64,000 nucleotides of DNA from Chthoniobacter flavus Ellin428. Lineage in GTDB: Bacteria; Verrucomicrobiota; Verrucomicrobiia; Chthoniobacterales; Chthoniobacteraceae. Below, in pieces: positions 18,390 to 28,893 of the stretch (its first letter is position 1; each line of letters begins with the position of its first letter). The notes beneath the pieces are model-generated. The model saw nothing but the letters and a program-made list of their open reading frames with translations. It was not told the DNA's origin and made no database searches. The DNA is taken from the NCBI RefSeq assembly GCF_000173075.1, contig NZ_ABVL01000002.1:1-64000 (forward strand), read 5' to 3'. A program made the position numbers and the translations under genes.

Positions 18390-18889
18390 TTATGCGTTGG
18401 CGGTCGTGGTTCCGGACGCAGCCCCGCGAAATTTTTTACCGAGCAGATAGTCGATGGAGAAAGCGCCCGGCCCGAAGGCGAACACGAGGACGCAGGCGAA
18501 GAGGAAGAGGAACGGGGTCGCCGCAAAAAACTTGTCGGTATCGCTGAAGATGGAATGAAGCGCTTCGCTGTCCGCCCGTGACGAAGGCCATACAAAAGCA
18601 GGAAGATGAGCGGGGATCGAATGAGGCGCGAGGCCAAGCCGAGGATGAGCAACAGACCACCGACGCATTCCGTAGTGCCGACGAGCGCCGCGCTGAATGA
18701 GGGAAAAGGGATATGTAACTCTCCGAAGAACGAACTGACTTTGCTCAAGTCGGAAAGCTTGCCTTTGCCGGTGAGAAAAAATTCCCAGCCCCAGTAGAGC
18801 CGGATGATGAGCAGCACCGGCGCTTGCAAATAAGAAGCGCCACGGACGAGCAAGGAATAGGCGCGGACGACGAAAGAGTTCGTGTTCAT
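18390..18889 (-). CDS. doxX: DoxX-family membrane protein of the bufferin cluster, frameshifted
   Basis: Read across a break, about 165 residues. The N-terminal part from the ATG at 18889 has DoxX segments (LQAPVLLIIRLYWGWEFFLTGKGKL, split here as LLIIRLYWGWEFF and LTGKGKL; ALVGTTECVGGLLLILGLAS). Around 18570-18600 the frame is lost. The C-terminal part continues in another frame as ADSEALHSIFSDTDKFFAA and FLFLFACVLVFAFGPG. A middle piece (MAFVTGG) lies in the third frame, so two small insertions or one deletion are needed. DoxX proteins often accompany bufferin operons and are implicated in redox or metal stress. It is first in the order doxX-bufA-bufB-bufC. Either a pseudogene or a sequence error; many other indels in the window favour error. 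Confidence 0.75.
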
Positions 18890-18998
18890 AGCTTGATGTT
18901 GCTCAGGACGACGAATGCCGCTGGCATTTGATTGCACGGACCGGAAAGTTTTTCGCGCATTGGGGGAGGCGTGAGGCGTGACAACCGAAAGGACGAGC

Positions 18999-19631
18999 AT
19001 GCTAGCGGGTGGACCGAAGGACGGGAAGTATGAATTGCGTAACAAGCGGGTGGCGGATAAACGAAGATGCGATCAATACTGCGTCGCACTCTTCATTTTG
19101 GACGCACCCAGCGACATTTCTATTCCCACGACCGATGCCGAACGGTTGCAGAAAGGCTACCGCTACGCCCTGGCCTTGACGCATCATCCGGAAGACGCGC
19201 AGGATCTGGTGCACGAGGCGTGGCTGAATCTCTGTCGCCGATATGGGCAGGTGGAGTCAAATGCGGTGCTTTTCACGGCGGTGCGGAACTTGTTTGTCGA
19301 TCAATGTCGACGAAAGAAGGTGGTTCAATTTGAGTCGCTTGATGAACCCGAGGCGCCGGATGTGCCGGAGATGGTCGACAGCGAACCCGGTGTGCAGGGC
19401 GATCTGGATACGTTGCTGGCGGCGCTCCGACCGGTGGAGCGCGAGGTGCTTTTCCTCCACTACTACGAAGGGCGGACGGCGGAGGAGATCGGGCAAATGA
19501 ACAACCAGCCGCGCGGTACGGTGTTGAGCTTGTTGCATCGCGCGATCGCCAAGCTGCGCGAGGCTGCGACGCAGGACGAAGGAAAATCCCGATGCAATCA
19601 GTGGCTGCTTTTATTCGTATCTCTTTGGTAA
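18999..19631 (+). CDS. ECF-type RNA polymerase sigma factor
   Basis: About 210 residues from the ATG at 18999; a GTG at 18978 or a later GTG near 19050 are alternatives. Sigma region 2 is visible as GYRYALALTHHPEDAQDLVHEA and LFTAVRNLFVDQCRR. Region 4 is visible as LAALRPVEREVLFLHYYEGR, TAEEIGQMNNQPRGTVLSLL, HRAIAKLREA. It is divergent from the doxX-buf operon and abuts the anti-sigma-like gene with no gap (TAA then ATG). By analogy with bufferin clusters controlled by ECF sigma factors, it probably transcribes the buf genes in response to an envelope or metal signal. The exact target promoter was not identified. Confidence 0.85.
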   Translation: MLAGGPKDGKYELRNKRVADKRRCDQYCVALFILDAPSDISIPTTDAERLQKGYRYALALTHHPEDAQDLVHEAWLNLCRRYGQVESNAVLFTAVRNLFVDQCRRKKVVQFESLDEPEAPDVPEMVDSEPGVQGDLDTLLAALRPVEREVLFLHYYEGRTAEEIGQMNNQPRGTVLSLLHRAIAKLREAATQDEGKSRCNQWLLLFVSLW

Positions 19632-20345
19632 ATGTCTGATCTCCGCCAACAATTGCAAAAGCACTACGACGCGCAGTCGCTGCCGGCCGGGAAGGCGGAG
19701 GCGATTCTCGCCGAGGGACGTGCGGCGGCGGAAGGCGGGGAGAAAGTCGTTGAACTACCGGCGCGTCGCGTGACGTTCTGGCGGGCGTTGCCGGCCATCG
19801 CCGCGGCGATTCTGCTGTTGGGATCGCTGGCCCTCTGGTGGGCGCCGCAACGCGGAAAGATTTCGTATGCGCTCTTCGCACCGCGGGTAAGAGATTTCTT
19901 CAGCACGCCGCCGGAGTTGCCGAAACGGTCACAGAATCCCGAAGAGTTGCGGACGTGGTTGCTCGCGCAGGGAGCTCCGGCGGGTTTCCAGATTCCGGCG
20001 AAGCTGCGTTCGCTGAAGAGCTTTGGCTGCCAGGTGGTCAACGTGCACGGCAAGTCGGCCTATCTCACCTGCTTCTGGAGAGAGAAGAAGCCGCGCGTGG
20101 ACGACGGGGAACTGGTCCACCTGCTCGTGGCGCGCCGGAAGGATTTCAAAGACGCGCCGCCTACCGGAGTGCCGCAATTCCGCACGGTGAAAGACTGGAG
20201 CTTCGCCGCGTGGACCGAGGGCGATGTCATCTACACCATGGCCGCGCACGCGCCGATGGAGACGCTGCAGAAGTTCGTCAGGAACGCTGGAGCGCGAGCG
20301 CCATTTGTCGCCCTGGCGAAGGTGCCGCAGGCAGTCAGTTCTTGA
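19632..20345 (+). CDS. membrane-anchored putative anti-sigma factor
   Basis: 237 residues. A cytoplasmic N-terminal helical stretch of about 45 residues (SDLRQQLQKHYDAQSLPAGK) is followed by one transmembrane segment (ALPAIAAAILLLGSLALWW, about 52-71). An extracytoplasmic domain contains a Cys pair in FGCQVVNVHG and SAYLTCFWRE. The gene begins immediately after the sigma gene, the usual sigma/anti-sigma order. The function is inferred from topology and position; no classical zinc anti-sigma His-x3-Cys-x2-Cys motif is seen. The two external Cys residues could sense thiol state or copper. The end overlaps the dsbD stop by 11 bases tail-to-tail. Confidence 0.7.
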   Translation: MSDLRQQLQKHYDAQSLPAGKAEAILAEGRAAAEGGEKVVELPARRVTFWRALPAIAAAILLLGSLALWWAPQRGKISYALFAPRVRDFFSTPPELPKRSQNPEELRTWLLAQGAPAGFQIPAKLRSLKSFGCQVVNVHGKSAYLTCFWREKKPRVDDGELVHLLVARRKDFKDAPPTGVPQFRTVKDWSFAAWTEGDVIYTMAAHAPMETLQKFVRNAGARAPFVALAKVPQAVSS

Positions 20346-22500
20346 GCTTGTTGAGTTCGCCGACGACGACGTTCTGGGTAAGAATCTCGGGCAGAATGAT
20401 GGGTTCGGCATTTCCGCCGGGATAGAGCAAGTAAGCAGGTACTCCTGCGCGATCGTATTTTTTGAGGATGTCCGAGATAGCCTGATCCTCATTGGTCCAG
20501 TCGGCTTTAAGCGTGAGCACGTTCTTTTGTTTGAATAGAGCGCGAACCGAATCGGCGTTGAGAATCACCTTCTCGTTGTATTGCAGTTCAGGCACCAGTC
20601 GGCAGTAAAATCGATAAAGACTGGCTGGCCCTTTTTCGTGGCCTCAGCGACGCGATCGTTGCTCCAGTGGCTGCCAGGCGATGCCACTACTTTTCTCTCC
20701 GCCGTAGCGATAGACAAGGAAGCTGACTGCCAAAAGGACGAGGATCGAAACCCAAGCCAAGGGTCGGTTGTCAAAAGAACCGTAAATCCAGCAAACCACG
20801 CCGAGCACGAGAAGGAACGCGCTGAGAACGGTGAGTGCGTCCAGGCCCGCTGCCTTGCCAAATACGCCGAGCAACCAGACGACCACGCCGAGCATGACGA
20901 AGCCCATGAATTGCTTAAGCAAGTTCATCCACCTGCCGGGCTTTGGAAGGAAACGCAACCAGGCCGGTTTTGCGGTTAGCAGAAAGTAAGGGAGGCTCAT
21001 ACCGCACGCGATGGCGGTGAAGATGAGATAAATGATGTGCGGCGGGGCAGCGAAGGCGGCGCCGAGAACCGGCCCCAAGAAGGGCGCAGTGCACGAGGTG
21101 CCCAACAGAGTCGTGAATACGCCGTGGAAAAATGCTCCACCTAAACCTTCCTTGCCAGAGAGTTCGCTGAGCTTCGAAGCGGCCCCGCCGGATAAGGCGA
21201 TCTCGAAGACCCCGAGCAGATTCAGGCCGAAGAGAAAGACCAGCGCGATGAGCGCGATCAGGATGCCGGGGTGCTGATACTGGAAACCCCAGTTTACACC
21301 CACACCATTCATCCTCAGAACGGCGACGACCGTCGCTAGACCGAGAAAGAAAGCGAAGACGCCGCCTACAAAGGCCAGCCCAAGATGAAAGACGCGCCGC
21401 GGATGTTCGCCGGCTTGCTGGACGAAACCGAAAATTTTCAAAGCGATGACCGGCAACACGCAGGGCATCAGGTTGAGGATCAAACCGCCGAGGAAAGCGC
21501 TCCAGAGGATGGCGAGGAGACTGTTGTTGGAGGAAGCGGGAGCCGCGGAGGTGCTCGCGGGATTGGTGGCGTTAGTAGTGCCGGTAGTGTTGGTCGTCGC
21601 CGCCGGCTTGTCGGTGGTGGGAGCGGCAGTGGCAGAAGTGGCCGCAGTGCTATCGATGACCCAGCCTTCGCGGGGCGCGTCATCCTTGGCGGTTGCGATG
21701 ACGCCGCGCCAGGGGAGATTGGGTTGACCGCCATTCTTCACTGGGAAGGTGATGGTGCGTGAGCCGTCCGCGGCGATCTCGCTGGCTTTCGGGTGATCGG
21801 GCGTCACGCCTTTCGGAGGCAGCGGGAAAAACTCAGCTTTGAATTCCTTCGGCAGCCCTTCGATGCGCAGTGAAAACTCGTCGGCTTTGCTGCGGTCCCA
21901 TTTTACTGTGAATGGAACGGGAGTGGTCTTGGGCAATTGCGCGCGCCATTTCGTAAACAGATCGGCATTTGCCGGTTGGGGGGCGCCGGCATTCAAAGAC
22001 AGTGCGAGGTGCGCGTTGACGGGAACGCACGTCTCGGGGTTGCAGGTCTGCGCCACCACGTGCGCCTTGATGACGATGGGGCCGGGAGGCAAATCGGCCG
22101 GAGGGGTGATCTCAGCGAAAAGGAGCGTCTCCTTGAGATAAACGTAGTTGAGAAAGTCCCCGGGAGCGGGGTGCGCCACGGGAATGGGCCATTGCAACGG
22201 GCCGGCCTTGAAGCCCGGCGGCAATTCCCAATCGATCCGCGTGGCCTGTCCAATGTCGCCGACGAATTGCCAGTAGACGTCCCACTCGGGATCGAGCTCG
22301 AAATGAGCGCCAACGGTGAATGGCTTGCCCGCCTGAATGGTTGTGGTATCGGCGACCAGGGTGAGTGTTCCCGCTTTCAACTTGGTCGTCTCTTGCTGAG
22401 CCTGCGTCACCCCCACGGCGAGGACCAGCCAACAAAGGGTGACGAACAGGAATTGCGGCAGGCGTTTCAAAATGGGCGAGGGCAACATGGCAGAGGACAT
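20335..22500 (-). CDS. dsbD: DsbD-type thiol:disulfide interchange protein, with two frameshifts
   Basis: About 721 residues when read through. The signal peptide is followed by an N-terminal periplasmic domain with the redox pair in TCNPETCVPV. A Thr/Ala-rich linker leads to an eight-helix DsbD membrane domain with LNLMPCVLPVI and LLGTSCTAPFLGPVLGAA. The C-terminal thioredoxin-like domain has FTADWCLNC. Frame breaks: one extra base near 20668 (between WQP and WSNDRV) and one missing base near 20580 (right after WCLNC). The two cancel. Without them the thioredoxin domain is lost. DsbD moves electrons from cytoplasmic thioredoxin to extracytoplasmic thiols. Its place next to the bufferin cluster and sigma pair fits a thiol/copper role. 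Indels may be sequence errors. Confidence 0.88.
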
Positions 22501-22602
22501 AGGTGAAACGGCAGACGAAAATACGGCAATGAATGGCTTGGACCATACACTGGGCCTGCCGGTTCAACGGAATCGAATGATGTCATATGAATGGGCCGTC
22601 GG

Positions 22603-24237
22603 TCACAGTTGGGATGCGACCGACGACGGCGCGCCCGCAGCACGGGAGCGGTGGACTCGATGACACAACGAATCCACGTTGACTTTGATTGCAACCCGGC
22701 GCGCTATTTCGGCCACGCCGAACGGCCATTCGTCCGTCCGGAAAGGCGAGGCGGGAAGGCCGGTGTTGTTGATGAGATTGCACTCCGGATCATCGTCCCA
22801 AACCGTAGCGCACGGCGACGGGTTTCTGCACCTCCGGGCTGGAGACGACGACGTGGTCGCCCTGGATCTCCGCATCGGCCCAAACGAACTTGCGATCTTC
22901 ACCGGGCAAGGGCGAAGCCCTTGAGTTTGCCCGCCATCGGCCGACTTCATGCCTTCGCCGTTGCGGAAGGTGAGCCGGGCACGCCCGTCTTCAATCTGGA
23001 AGCCGCTGGCCAGCGGGCCGGAAAACTCCTCGTCGCGGTAATAAACCGTCGCCTCCGCCCACAAGGCGAGCCGCAGGCCGACGTCCTGTTTGTCCGTCGG
23101 GTGAATGTTTTTGGAATCACCGATATCGATGGTCACCGCCATGCCGGTGTGCGGCACGTCCAGCGTCTCGAGCTGAGCTTCGCGCAGGCGCGCCCAATTG
23201 GTATCCGTGGGTTCTGCATGGCGCTGCATGAAGTTGGCGAGCTGCACGTAGAGGAACGGGAAATCCTCGATCTGCCATTCCTTGCGCCAGCTCCGGATCA
23301 TCGTCGGGAACAGCTTCTTGTAGAGATCGGGCGCGCCGGCGTTCGCCTCGCCCTGATACCAAATGGTGCCGCGAATGGTGTAATGGACGAGCGGCGCGAC
23401 CATGCCATTATAAAGGCAGCCCGGGCTGCCAAAGGCATCGCCACCGCGGGGCGGGCGCGGCGCCTTCGGCGCTGGCTTGCCGTCGGCCGGCGGGGTCTTG
23501 GTGGCTTCCTTCCACTCGGCAAGGTCTTTTTCGTATTTTTCCTTCGCTTGGGGATAGTTGGCGACGGCCTTTTCCCACGAGTCGAAGGCCGGCTTGAACG
23601 CTGGGTCCCGAGCGAGGATCGGCTTGGGTGTCCAGAATTCCGCGGGCGTGCCGCCCCACGAAGTGTGAATGATGCCAATCGGTTCCTTGAGCGTCTGATA
23701 CAATCGCCGGGCGAAGAAATAGCCGACCGCCGAGAAGTGCGGGGATGTCTGCGGCGTGCAGATTTCCCATTTGCCGACGCAATCGTCCGCGGGTTCGGTC
23801 TTCGCCGATTTCTGCACGGTGAACATGCGGATCTGCGGGAAGTCCGCGGCCTTGATTTCCGCGTCGTGATCCTTGGCGCCACTCAGGGTGAACTCCATGT
23901 TCGACTGCCCCGAGGCGACCCACACTTCACCGACGAGCACGTTCTTGATGGCGAGCGTGTTCTTACCAGCCACAGTCATTTCACCGGATTGCCCGGCGGT
24001 GAGCCCCTGGAGTTTCAGGCCCCATTTACCTTTCTCATCCGCCGTGGCTTCGGCGGATTTGCCGGCAAATTTTACCGTCACTTTTTCACCCGGGTCCGCC
24101 CAGCCCCACACGCCCGCGGGCGTTTCCTGCTGGAGGATCATGTTGTCAGAGATGACAGCGGGCAGCTTGACGTCGGCCAAGGCCGGGCCGCCGAGGATCG
24201 ATGTCGCGAGGATGAGCGTGGCGAGGTGGGGTTTCAT
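22603..24237 (-). CDS. secreted sialate O-acetylesterase-like SGNH hydrolase (C-terminal region scrambled)
   Basis: 545 residues from the ATG at 24237, with a signal peptide (LATLILATSILGGPALA). Family blocks: ISDNMILQQ, GVWGWADPGEKV, VLVGEVWVASGQSNME with the nucleophile Ser, IHTSWGGTPAEFW, TIWYQGEAN. Near the C-terminus about 48 residues look unnatural. Three single-base insertions (22929-22933, 22904-22906 and 22800-22802) together shift and restore the frame. Removing them gives family-like GEDRKFVWADAEIQGDHVVV and the expected VRYGWDDDPECN. The catalytic Ser is present; a late His is not clearly placed because of this. It acts on acetylated sugars outside the cytoplasm; the natural substrate is unknown. 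Confidence 0.85.
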   Translation of the reverse strand: MKPHLATLILATSILGGPALADVKLPAVISDNMILQQETPAGVWGWADPGEKVTVKFAGKSAEATADEKGKWGLKLQGLTAGQSGEMTVAGKNTLAIKNVLVGEVWVASGQSNMEFTLSGAKDHDAEIKAADFPQIRMFTVQKSAKTEPADDCVGKWEICTPQTSPHFSAVGYFFARRLYQTLKEPIGIIHTSWGGTPAEFWTPKPILARDPAFKPAFDSWEKAVANYPQAKEKYEKDLAEWKEATKTPPADGKPAPKAPRPPRGGDAFGSPGCLYNGMVAPLVHYTIRGTIWYQGEANAGAPDLYKKLFPTMIRSWRKEWQIEDFPFLYVQLANFMQRHAEPTDTNWARLREAQLETLDVPHTGMAVTIDIGDSKNIHPTDKQDVGLRLALWAEATVYYRDEEFSGPLASGFQIEDGRARLTFRNGEGMKSADGGQTQGLRPCPVKIASSFGPMRRSRATTSSSPARRCRNPSPCATVWDDDPECNLINNTGLPASPFRTDEWPFGVAEIARRVAIKVNVDSLCHRVHRSRAAGAPSSVASQL

Positions 24238-24295
24238 GACTGGGTGGGAGTGGAAAATGACCGGATGACGAATGAACGAAGGTGGAGCGTTACTG

Positions 24296-27200
24296 CTATT
24301 GCTGGTTGCCGAGGAAGTTGGCTCCTTCGGCCTCGACTCGGAGGGTTTCCGGGAGGGCTTTCGGATCGACCTGGACGGCCAGAGTATGGACACCGGCGGT
24401 CAGCTCGGGCGTGGGGTTGGGCTCGGAGGCGACAGCCAGGGGCTGGCCGTCAAGCCAGGCTTTGGTCACGCCGGTGAGGGTGAAGCGGGTCTTGCCGGCG
24501 GCAGCAATCTGGAACTGCGCGGAGGCGATGACGCTGTTGCCGGCATTCGGCACGAGCTGGATCGCGGTGGCGAATTGCTCCTTCGGCAAGCGGCCGTCGA
24601 CCATGGTGAATGCGGGGACGGCTTCGTCGATTTTCTCCGCATGTTCGGCTTGCTCGGCCTGGCTGCCTGGATAGAGGCGCCACATGCGCAGGATGCTGCC
24701 CTTGCTGGCATCGAACGGGCCGGGCCGGCCGAGTTGGGCGAGGAAGACGAAGAGCTCACGTTTCTCGGTGTTGTCGAGTGCGCCGGTCAAGCCGGGCGGC
24801 ATGAGGCTGCCGACGAGGTCCTTCTTGACGATGTTTGCCTTGATCAGCGGAATTTCCGGCGCGGGACCGGGGCGGATGAATTGCTCCGTGGCGGTCTCGC
24901 GCGTCGGAATGCCCGTGAGCTGCGAGCCGTCCTTCATGGTGTAAGCAAAGGCGTGGAAACCTTCTTTCACTTTGGCGGCGGGGTCGAAGACACTCTCGAC
25001 GATGTAATCGAGCGGGGCGCTGGCGCCGAGGCTGGAGAGATCGGGGCCGAGCTTTCCACCGGCGCCGCCGATGGAGTGGCATTGCACGCAGCCGATGCGG
25101 CGATAGACGAGTTCGCCCTGCGCGGGATCGGAGCCGAGCTGGATCTGCTTCACCATGCCCGCAATTTGCGAGGCCATGTCCTGCGGCGTGGCCGCGGCTT
25201 TACCTCCGGCGGCTTCGATTGCCGTGGCGAGCAGGGCGCCGGCATGGCCTTTTTCGCGCGCGGCTTTCAAGGCGGAGGAGAGCACCGGGGTGGGTAATTC
25301 CTTGGACCACGCGGCGTCATCGAATTTCGCCTTCAATGCGTCGATGCCCCCCTGGACGCCGAGCAACTGCCGCCAGGCCGGGAGCGCTTCCGCGTCATTC
25401 GGGGCGTCGTGCATCACGGACTGCACCTGTGCGATGGCGTCGTGCAGCTTGAGGCCCGCGAGCGCGCCGAGTGCGGTGCGGCGGATGCCAAACGATTGTT
25501 CGGCCGAGCAGAGATTCGTGAGGGTGGTGACGGCTTCCGCGCCACCCAGCGCGCGCAGGCCGGCGATGGCGGCGACGCGCTGCGGACCCTTGGCCGACTT
25601 GTCGCCAGCCACCGCAGTGAGGAAGGTGGGCGCGTCCGGCGTCTTCCAGAATCCAGCAAGCTGGAGCAGAGTGGTGCGCAATTTTTCCGGCGCGGCTTCG
25701 TAGAGCTTTTCAATGGCGAGTTCGCCATCGGGACGCACCCCGCGGTCGCGCGCGGCGGCGAGCAGCGCGTCGAGGATGCGTTGGGCATCGGCCTCGGAGA
25801 GGTTCGGAATCTTCACGCGGGAAACATCGCGGCCCGGGCAGCACTCGGGACCGTAGAAAAGGATGTAGGCAGCGAAGAGTTTCGCGAGTTCCTGCGGACC
25901 ACCGGCGCGGCCGACGAGGTCGATCCACGGCCCCTTGGTGAAGTCGAGCTTCTCGTCGCCGATGATCTTGGCGAGTGCGGAACCAGCGAGCGCGGGGTCG
26001 ATGGAATTGAGCCCGTACTCGAGTTGCTTCTCGCGGCCCTGGAGTGCCCAGGTGCCATTGACGATCGCTTCGGTCCACGGCTTGGCGAGATCATTGATCG
26101 AAAGCCATGTGGCGTAATCGAGGAACGGATCGGCGCCCGCGTTGTTCACTGCCACGTTAAGCACGAGAGTCGCGCTATCCGCCGTGGGAATCGCACCGAG
26201 CACGCGTACGGCGCCGAGGCGCACGCGCGGGTGCGGATGCTCGACATAAGCTTCGAGCATGGAGAGCAGTTGCGCGCGGAAGGCGGCGCGCTTTTCCGGG
26301 CGATCGGCAAAGACCGTCTCGGCGGTAGCGGCTTGTGAAAGCAGAAGCGAAAGCGTCTGCGCGATTTGTTCGCCGGAGAGACCGGAGATGGATTCGCGGA
26401 CTTGCTGGGCGTTGATGGAGTGGGCCAGCGGGATGAAGGCGTCGAGATGGATGCCGTAGTAAGCGGAGCGCAGGAGATTGAGCTGCGCGTAACGATTTGC
26501 ATCGGGCTGGCCGCGGAGGAATTCGCGGCTGGCGCTCTCGATTTGCGAAGCGGGCTTCATGGCCAGCACACGCAGGGCCTGCTCGCGCTGCCAGAGGTTC
26601 TGCGGCCCCTCAGGCTTGGCGAAGAGCGAGAAGATCGCATCGGTGCTCTGCTTGGTGAGATCCTCCCACTGCATGAGCGGCCCATTCTTCATCGTGATGC
26701 GCCAGATGCGGCCGTGCGTGTGGTCGCGCCGCGGATCGCGGAAGTCGACTTCGCCGTGATTGATGACCGGGTTGCTCCAGTCGGCGACATAGAGCGCGCC
26801 GTCTGGCCCGAGCTTCACATCGATTGGGCGGAACGTGACGTCGCTCGTGCGGACCACATCGGGCATTTCTTTCGTGGTATAGCCGGCCTGCGCGGGCGCG
26901 CTTTTCGCGAGATCGGAAATTCCGAAGCGCACGATGCGGTGAGCCCGGAAGTCACAGGTGATTGCGTTGCCCTGCCAGTCCGCTGGGAAGTGAGGTGAGT
27001 GGATCAGCTCGAGGCCGGCGAATTTCGGATAGCTGCCGGGGCTGATGCTTTGCATCGTTCGGCGGGCGCCTTCCGAGGGGGCAAAGATCGAGCCCGGAAA
27101 ACTCCACGTGAGCCCAGTCGAGCCCGCGCCATCGGTTTGAAAACTCTGGCCCCATTCGTCGAACTGGTGTCCCACGAATTCCACAATCCCCGGTCGAAGA

Positions 27201-28836
27201 CTTCCAATTTCTCCGTTCTCGGATCCCAGGCGAGGACCCCGCCGGCATTCAGCCGCACCACGCCCCACGGTGTTTCCGTATGCGTGTGAATGTAGATGCT
27301 TTGGTCCATATAGAGCCGGCCATCCGGACCCCACTTGAGCGTGTGCAGGATGTGGTGCGTGTCCTCCGTGCCAAAGCCGGAGAGCACGATGTGGCGCTGG
27401 TCGGCCTTGCCGGAGCCCTTGGTGTCCTCGAAATAGAGGAGTTCAGTCGATTGGCCGACGAAGCAGCCGTAACGTTGCGGCTTGCCGGGGGCAGTCGGCA
27501 ACGCGGTGGGCGCCACGCCGGTGGGCAGCAGCAGGCCATCGGCGAAGACAGTGCTCTTGGTCGCCTTGCCCGTGTGATCGGGATCTCCGATGATGATGAT
27601 CTTGTCGGTCGCTTCGCCGCCGGGCGCGATCATCGGGTAGAGCGAACTGCTCGCCACCCACAAACGGCCCTGCGGATCCCAATTCATTTCCGTGGGTTTG
27701 AAGAGCAGGGGATTCTCCGCCCAGAGCTCGATCTGCAGACCGTTATCGAGATTGAAGTCCGGCGCCGGCAGCGGCGGCACCGGTTCGGCGTCCTTGGTCG
27801 CGGGAATCGGCGCGGGCTGGATCGGTTTGCCGCTGGCGATGGCCTCGGCATTGGTCTGCTTGATCTTGTCGATCTTCGCATCGGCCGCGTCGATCAGCGG
27901 ATCAAACTCGGGAATTTCCTTCGCATTCTGTCCCTGCTCGTGCTTGCGGAAGCCGAAGAGGTAAGTCGAGTTCGCCGGCCGCCAGCGATAGAAGAAGAGA
28001 GCGTTCTTGTGGATGACCGCGGCGCGCAGCGCGCTCGGAGTCTGCACGACCTGACCCGAGGGACCGACGGGTTCCGCGGATTTGTTCCGTTCCCAGCCGA
28101 GCTGATCTCCGATATCCAGCGCCCAGGTCTGGTAACCGCTGTTCGTCAGATGAATGCCGTTCTCGGTCTGCGGCACGGGATGTTCGCCGAACTGCGCGAA
28201 AACCGCGCCGCGCTTCTGCGCGAGATCCTTGATCACATTGGAATACTGCTCGATCAGCTTGTTGTGGACCGACGGGTCGGGCAGGCCCGGCTTGAACTTG
28301 CGCAAGTCCTCGTGGTGAATGGGGGCGAGCAGGACGAAACGCACTCCCGCACCGCCGTTCGCCTTGTTCATCTCCACGATCGTGTCCATGAGCTGGCCGA
28401 GCTCGCGTTCGAAACGAGCGGCACTCATCGGCTCGGTGCCGTAGCGGACGGGATCGGGGTTGAGCGTGGGATCACCGGAGTGATCGGTGATTTCCTGCAA
28501 GCTCGCCGCCATGCCGTAGCCGAGGAAAACGACCGTCGGTTTGACGAGGTCGAGCTGTTCCTTCAGCCGATCGAAGCCCTTGGCCGCCGGGTCGAAGCTG
28601 GCGCGCGACCAGCCGAGCGGGGTATCCGCGGAGAAGGCGAGATTGCGCACGACGAAATGGCGGTCGGGGAACTGCTCGTGCATCCGCGTCTCGAGGTAGC
28701 CATAGGTGCCTTCGCGTTCGAGGAGGGTGTCGCCGAGGAAGAGGACGTGGTCCCCATCCTTGATTTCGAAAGGTTCGGCGGCGCGGAGTGATGCGAAGCC
28801 GAGGACTAAAGTGAGAAGACAAATCAGGGTACGCAT
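24296..28836 (-). CDS. PVC-type membrane-bound dehydrogenase with cytochrome c domain, one frameshift
   Basis: About 1513 residues across one frame break. Signal peptide, then an SGNH/GDSL-like domain (LFLGDTLLERE, NGIHLTNSGY; about 25-260). A PVC-type dehydrogenase beta-propeller follows (ENPLLFKPTEMNWDPQGRLW, WGPDGRLYMDQS, DVKLGPDGALYVADWSNPVI), then HEAT-like helical repeats. A cytochrome c domain has heme motif CVQCH, then a C-terminal beta domain. The break is at 27171-27173: one G is missing in a GGG run on the coding strand, between FDRGLWNSW and GHQFDEWGQ. Such giants are typical of Planctomycetes and Verrucomicrobia and probably oxidise sugars or alcohols at the cell surface. Confidence 0.88.
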
Positions 28837-28893
28837 GAAACTGGAAAAGAGATAGGAAGGGCTGCCGGGGAAATCAATGAAGGGGCAACTGTC

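Noticed and set aside
22591..24477. 628-residue plus-strand open frame opposite the acetylesterase gene
   Set aside because: Arg/Gly-rich shadow of the minus-strand gene, which has a signal peptide and family motifs.
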